Positions 60,040 through 64,000 of a DNA stretch of 64,000 nucleotides are shown one piece after another. The stretch lies in assembly GCF_947254095.1 (NCBI RefSeq), contig NZ_CAMYBV010000007.1, positions 40,188-104,187 of the forward strand, in the 5' to 3' direction. Made by a program: the position numbers and the translations under genes. The stretch is from an uncultured Mobiluncus sp. GTDB taxonomy: Bacteria; Actinomycetota; Actinomycetes; Actinomycetales; Actinomycetaceae. Under the pieces are notes generated by a model. The model was not told the origin of the DNA. It worked only from the letters and a program-made list of their open reading frames with translations, and ran no database searches. Every line of letters starts with the position of its first letter. Position 1 is the first letter of the stretch.

Positions 60040-63000
60040 ATGAGCATCTTGCGTCGTTTGACTGTCGCGGGCACCGCGTTGGCTTTGACCCTGTTGGGGC
60101 TGGTTTTTCCAACTATGGCGGTGGCGCAGGAACGTGCCGCGTTCCCCGGTGCTATTGACCTGCCGACTTGGATTATCGGGGGACGCGAACCGATTGAATC
60201 CAATGCTTCTCCGCAGGATAACTGGGTGGTGACCGGGAAAGTCGTTACCTATCTCTCGGGGGAACGCGCTGGCGCGACTGATGATCAGGGTGAGGAGCCC
60301 GTTGCTGGTATCTATGTATTTGCCCGCTACCAGGCCAATAATGGGGCGTGGTCGCCGATTTTCAAAGCTACCACCACCTCAAGCCCAACCAAGTCGAAAA
60401 CTGGGCGGCTCTCGAACTATGCCATCAAAATGCGCGACTTCGTTGATTACAACGGGGAACTGGGACAATTCCGCCCCGGCGAAGGCAAGGCACAGCGTCT
60501 CCAGGTGTGGATTAACCCCGAACAGGTTCGTGGATACCGCCTGACTTTCTCGGAACGAACCGGCGGGGTCATCCAAGGTTACTCCACCAGGAAAGATTTC
60601 AACTGGACTGCCAGCCAGATGATGCAGTGGGGTTTCCTTTCTGTAGGCCAGAACTCTACCCAGGTATCCCAGGTGAATATCGGTCTCATTAAAGTCGCGG
60701 AGTCGCAAGGGGAACTAGGGCTCGACGGGGTAAAGATTGAGCCCTCTTTATCTCAAGCAGGAACCGGAAAAAAGGTTTTGAAAGGCTATGTGCGTTGGGA
60801 AAACCAAACCCTTAACAGGGGCGGCGGCAATGCTTACGTGGGGCGAGCGAACATCGCAGATTATCCGGCGAATACCCCGGTCGAAGGCTATGTGGTGGTC
60901 GCGGCAGTGAAAAATAAAGACAACAGTGTCGAGGCTCGCTGCACCACTACCACGAACCTATCGAGTGATGACGGTAGATCCCCTAACTGGAAGATTTACT
61001 TTAACAACGATGTTGATGTTAATAAAATGAAGTTCCAGGTGTTCAAAGGCACCTGCAACGCGAGTAAAGTCGAACTCAAACCGTTGCCCAAGCGGATGGC
61101 CTACTGGAGTCCGTTCCCCACCACGGTTGATAGCTGGGGAACTACGCTTAACGGTATCTCCGGCAGCGCCAACCAGGGTTGGACCGGCACCCGCTGGGAG
61201 GACAAGGTTCGGGTACTGTTGCGGCCGCTGCAAATGCAGCTGCTGCCCCACGGGAAAAGTTTGAGAAAGGATTCGGGTACCCAATCCTTCTATGGGGATA
61301 CAGTCAAAGTGGATTACAGCCGATTGCCGCTGAACACCCCGCTGGTGGCGCGCTTGTACAATGGAAATCTGACCGATAGTGGCTCCGGGAAACCGGAGCA
61401 GTACGTTTCGTTTACCGCCGATGATATTGATGGGTCGATTGAATTTCCCGAGCCACTGACTGGCGACACCTTTAAGGAATACTGGGTCGATGTCGTTCCT
61501 GAAAAAATCGCCGCCACTGGTAGCCCTGAGCTGCAGGTGTTGGCTTCGCAAAGTTTCCTGTACAAACCGATTCAGCTTGCAATCAGTCCTGGAGTGGTAA
61601 ACGAAAATGGAAACTTTAAAATCACTCAGACGGCTCCGGATGAGAACAAAGGGGTCAAGCTCACCGAGTGCCAGGCGGTTTCAAATACTGATACCACGGC
61701 CGCCACAGATGCCCTGCCCTATAACCTGACGCGGGATACTTCTACGAGCAGTAACGGCTGCACGCTTAGCGGTACACCGGAAAAATCCGGGACTCACTCG
61801 CTGTGGGTCAAATTCACCTTCAACGGCACAGATAACAAATCGCACACCATCGTGCAGTATCTGCCTTGGACAGTCGAGCCGCGTCTAAAACCGCAGATAG
61901 AACCGGAGACCCCGGATTCTGAGGTGAGCCAGTACTCCCCGCTGGAAAAGTTCCCCGCCGTTGGGGTGCCCTATTCCGGTTTGGTTTCGCCCTTCCCGGA
62001 TTGGCAAGGCCGGCACTTCACCTATCAGGTGTTCGACACTGACCCGGGGAGCGGCGGCACCCCGCTCGTGCCCGACAAGAACGGGATGGTAAGTCTGGGC
62101 GAGAGCGGCTTGAAGTTCAACACGGCGACCGGCCAAGTCACCGGCACCACCCAAGAGCACGAATCTGCCGTTTTCTGGGTGAAAGCCACCGACGAGGACG
62201 GTGGGGTCACCCCCGCCATGAAGTATGAAATTCACCCCGGCTCGCCCTTGATTTTGCAGCGTGCCCAGCTGCCCACCGGCACTGGTGGCAGTGTCTACCA
62301 GAACGCGAACGGAACCCCCATTGTGATTTGGGTTTCCGGTGGGGAACCCACGGCCAATAAATTGAAGGTCAGTGGTGGTCCTGAGCTGTCCCGCAATACC
62401 TACGCTAATGCCGAAATTCTGGGGGTGTATGACGGCGACAATCCCAATAATTCAGTCAATGCAACCAACATTGGCGGGGTGAAATGTGAGATCCAGAATA
62501 ATACTTTCGGCGGCGGGAAATTTATTCTCTGTTCCGGCACCCCGAGCGTGTCCAAGGCTACGACCTATTACCTGCAGGTGAAATACACCGACAAAAATGG
62601 CCGCACCTTGAACGGCGCCAAATACACCCTGCCCCAAGTGAAAGCCCTGACCACCCTGAACGGGTCGGAGGGCTGGATAAAGATGACTTTGCTGCCAAAA
62701 ATCACGGCGGACACCAACCCCGCCTCTGGCGTAACCAGCACGAAACTGCCCGATGGTACGAAAGGTACCGATTACGGGACTCGGAACGTAAAGTCCTATC
62801 TGTCGGGCGGCACCGGGAAGTTCGCGAATTACACTTTCAGCGCTGCCGGTTTGCCGGCCGGTTTGACCATGGACGCCGATGGTGTAATCACTGGCACGCC
62901 TTTGGAAACCACCAAGCAAGAAGGGGTGAGTGTCAAGGTTTACCTGCGGGGCAAGGACGGCACCGCGGCGGAACGCTCCTCGACTTCCGTCACTTTCCAT

Positions 63001-64000
63001 CTGTGCATCAAAACTGACCTGAAGGCGACAACAGAAACCCTGTCCGCGACTGCTCAAGGCGGAACGACCTACACTTCCGGCAAGCCGCTGCTGGACGTGA
63101 GTTCTGATGCTGGCATTACCGGTGGGGTTTCGCCCTACAGTTACAAACTGCAATACAAGGACGGTAATGGTTCATGGCAGAATGCCACCACTTCCGGGGG
63201 CCGCTACCAGGTTCCCAATGCGGACACAAACCATAACCCCTCCGGCCTGTTGTTGGATAGCAACGGCAAACTGGTGGGGGCAACTATGGGCACCGCCGGC
63301 TTCCCCCAGCTGCGGGTGGTGGTGACCGATTCTGACCCGGTTTCTTGCCCACGGGGATGTTCGGTGAATGTCGGCTTGAACCTGAAACGGGACGATGACC
63401 GGCGTCCGAGTGTGGCCGAGGATGCTTCCATCACGGCGAACGTAGGGGAAAAAGTCACCGGGTTCTTGCCGGTAAACGACCCCTCGGGCACGCCCACGAA
63501 ATTTGAAATAACCAACCCGTTGAATCTGCCAGAAGTCACCCTCAAGGTTAACGAAACCACCGGGGAGTACACTCTGGTAGCCACCAATCAGGCTGAGGCG
63601 GGCAATAAGGGCTCCGTCACCCTGAAAGTCACCGGTGCTAACGGAATGGTAGGCACTGTAACTTTGCGGGTTCACGTGGTGGACCAGCGCACCCCTAAGA
63701 CGAATAATAATGTCGCCATCAGCCTGGAACAGGGCATTCCGGTTTCCTCCAGTCCTGCCCCGACGAAAGTGACCGGGGCGGTTGACGCGGAGAATTCCCC
63801 CGAAATCGAGTGCTTTGTGCCCGCAAACTACACCTCGGCTAACTGCCCCAATGCGCCACAAAAGCTGCCCGGACTGGCCGGGGTCACCCTGAAACCGGAC
63901 GGGACGCTCACCGGCACCCCGGTTAAGGGTGACGTCGGGGAACACCAGGTTCCCTTGAAAGCGTTGGGTGTGAATGGAAAATGGTCGGCTGAGTTTAGCG
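60040..64000 (+). CDS. Giant secreted surface protein with Ig-like (He_PIG) repeats, partial
   Basis: 1320 codons are open to the window edge without a stop. Signal peptide: Met-Ser-Ile-Leu-Arg-Arg, a hydrophobic core and Ala-Val-Ala-Gln (cleavage about residue 28). The body is Thr/Gly/Pro-rich. From about residue 600 several putative-Ig (He_PIG) units appear, with Leu-Pro-Ala-Gly-Leu-Thr-Met-Asp-x-Asp-Gly-Val-Ile-Thr-Gly-Thr-Pro and Gly-Val-Thr-Leu-Lys-Pro-Asp-Gly-Thr-Leu-Thr-Gly-Thr-Pro. Such repeats are typical of cell-wall adhesins; the anchor (LPXTG or other) would lie beyond the window. ATG60040 follows a G-rich ribosome site (GGGGGGCGGGAACG). Confidence 0.85.
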   Translation, partial: MSILRRLTVAGTALALTLLGLVFPTMAVAQERAAFPGAIDLPTWIIGGREPIESNASPQDNWVVTGKVVTYLSGERAGATDDQGEEPVAGIYVFARYQANNGAWSPIFKATTTSSPTKSKTGRLSNYAIKMRDFVDYNGELGQFRPGEGKAQRLQVWINPEQVRGYRLTFSERTGGVIQGYSTRKDFNWTASQMMQWGFLSVGQNSTQVSQVNIGLIKVAESQGELGLDGVKIEPSLSQAGTGKKVLKGYVRWENQTLNRGGGNAYVGRANIADYPANTPVEGYVVVAAVKNKDNSVEARCTTTTNLSSDDGRSPNWKIYFNNDVDVNKMKFQVFKGTCNASKVELKPLPKRMAYWSPFPTTVDSWGTTLNGISGSANQGWTGTRWEDKVRVLLRPLQMQLLPHGKSLRKDSGTQSFYGDTVKVDYSRLPLNTPLVARLYNGNLTDSGSGKPEQYVSFTADDIDGSIEFPEPLTGDTFKEYWVDVVPEKIAATGSPELQVLASQSFLYKPIQLAISPGVVNENGNFKITQTAPDENKGVKLTECQAVSNTDTTAATDALPYNLTRDTSTSSNGCTLSGTPEKSGTHSLWVKFTFNGTDNKSHTIVQYLPWTVEPRLKPQIEPETPDSEVSQYSPLEKFPAVGVPYSGLVSPFPDWQGRHFTYQVFDTDPGSGGTPLVPDKNGMVSLGESGLKFNTATGQVTGTTQEHESAVFWVKATDEDGGVTPAMKYEIHPGSPLILQRAQLPTGTGGSVYQNANGTPIVIWVSGGEPTANKLKVSGGPELSRNTYANAEILGVYDGDNPNNSVNATNIGGVKCEIQNNTFGGGKFILCSGTPSVSKATTYYLQVKYTDKNGRTLNGAKYTLPQVKALTTLNGSEGWIKMTLLPKITADTNPASGVTSTKLPDGTKGTDYGTRNVKSYLSGGTGKFANYTFSAAGLPAGLTMDADGVITGTPLETTKQEGVSVKVYLRGKDGTAAERSSTSVTFHLCIKTDLKATTETLSATAQGGTTYTSGKPLLDVSSDAGITGGVSPYSYKLQYKDGNGSWQNATTSGGRYQVPNADTNHNPSGLLLDSNGKLVGATMGTAGFPQLRVVVTDSDPVSCPRGCSVNVGLNLKRDDDRRPSVAEDASITANVGEKVTGFLPVNDPSGTPTKFEITNPLNLPEVTLKVNETTGEYTLVATNQAEAGNKGSVTLKVTGANGMVGTVTLRVHVVDQRTPKTNNNVAISLEQGIPVSSSPAPTKVTGAVDAENSPEIECFVPANYTSANCPNAPQKLPGLAGVTLKPDGTLTGTPVKGDVGEHQVPLKALGVNGKWSAEFS

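Noticed and set aside
1..64000. CRISPR array or rRNA operon
   Set aside because: No regularly spaced short repeats and no rRNA-like sequence were seen.

Overview
The window looks like chromosomal DNA of a mid-GC actinobacterium, most likely Actinomycetaceae (Mobiluncus, Varibaculum or Actinomyces-like). The genus is inferred, not proven. Support comes from an hspR-regulated dnaK-grpE-dnaJ-hspR cluster with HAIR operators, a bS22 (AURKAIP1/COX24) microgene beside an excisionase-type HTH gene, an IdeR/DtxR-type iron box, the zinc chaperone AztD, an Rv0909/MT0933-like small protein, many GTG/TTG starts, and an estimated GC in the mid-to-upper 50s percent.

Layout. 1-8.5 kb: the end of a secreted lipase, an MFS transporter, an SPFH protein, an iron-box cupin/methyltransferase pair, ogt inside a 218-bp direct duplication, and a histidine kinase/response regulator/ABC-2 exporter operon. 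8.6-11.4 kb: thiamine pyrophosphokinase, a MagIII-type DNA glycosylase, a HAD phosphatase and a DUF4126 membrane protein. 11.5-15.2 kb: tRNA-Gly(CCC) followed by a degenerate island bounded by 113-bp direct repeats that end in copies of the tRNA 3' end. The island holds a broken DUF3849/YodL-type gene from a Firmicutes conjugative element and an AT-rich Abi/UG-like reverse transcriptase whose reading frame is interrupted at an A8 run.

15.6-23.5 kb is accessory: AztD with a Zur-like box, a ClbS/DfsB protein convergent with an ABC-F ATPase that has a three-codon leader peptide and an SD-sequestering structure, a propeller surface protein, and an HTH-Fic protein behind repeated operator half-sites. 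23.6-28.4 kb is deoxynucleoside catabolism (deoC, phosphohexomutase, deoA, deoD). 28.5-34.5 kb carries DUF2254, FKBP, dcd and conserved unknowns. 34.7-38.3 kb is a heterodimeric ABC exporter. 38.4-44 kb holds two phosphatases, bS22/HTH and Trk potassium uptake. 44.7-52.7 kb is the heat-shock block dnaK-grpE-dnaJ-hspR plus clpB. 52.8-60 kb carries a TetR regulator, a serine hydrolase, a 2'-O-methyltransferase, pyrE, fba, an SDR, a HAD-IIA phosphatase and xthA. From 60 kb a very large secreted Ig-like repeat protein runs off the window end.

The most novel-looking items are the tRNA-Gly island with its frameshifted reverse transcriptase, the ABC-F translational attenuator, the ogt capture by duplication behind an iron-regulated promoter, and the HTH-Fic operator array. 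All calls come from reading the sequence; no database search was run.
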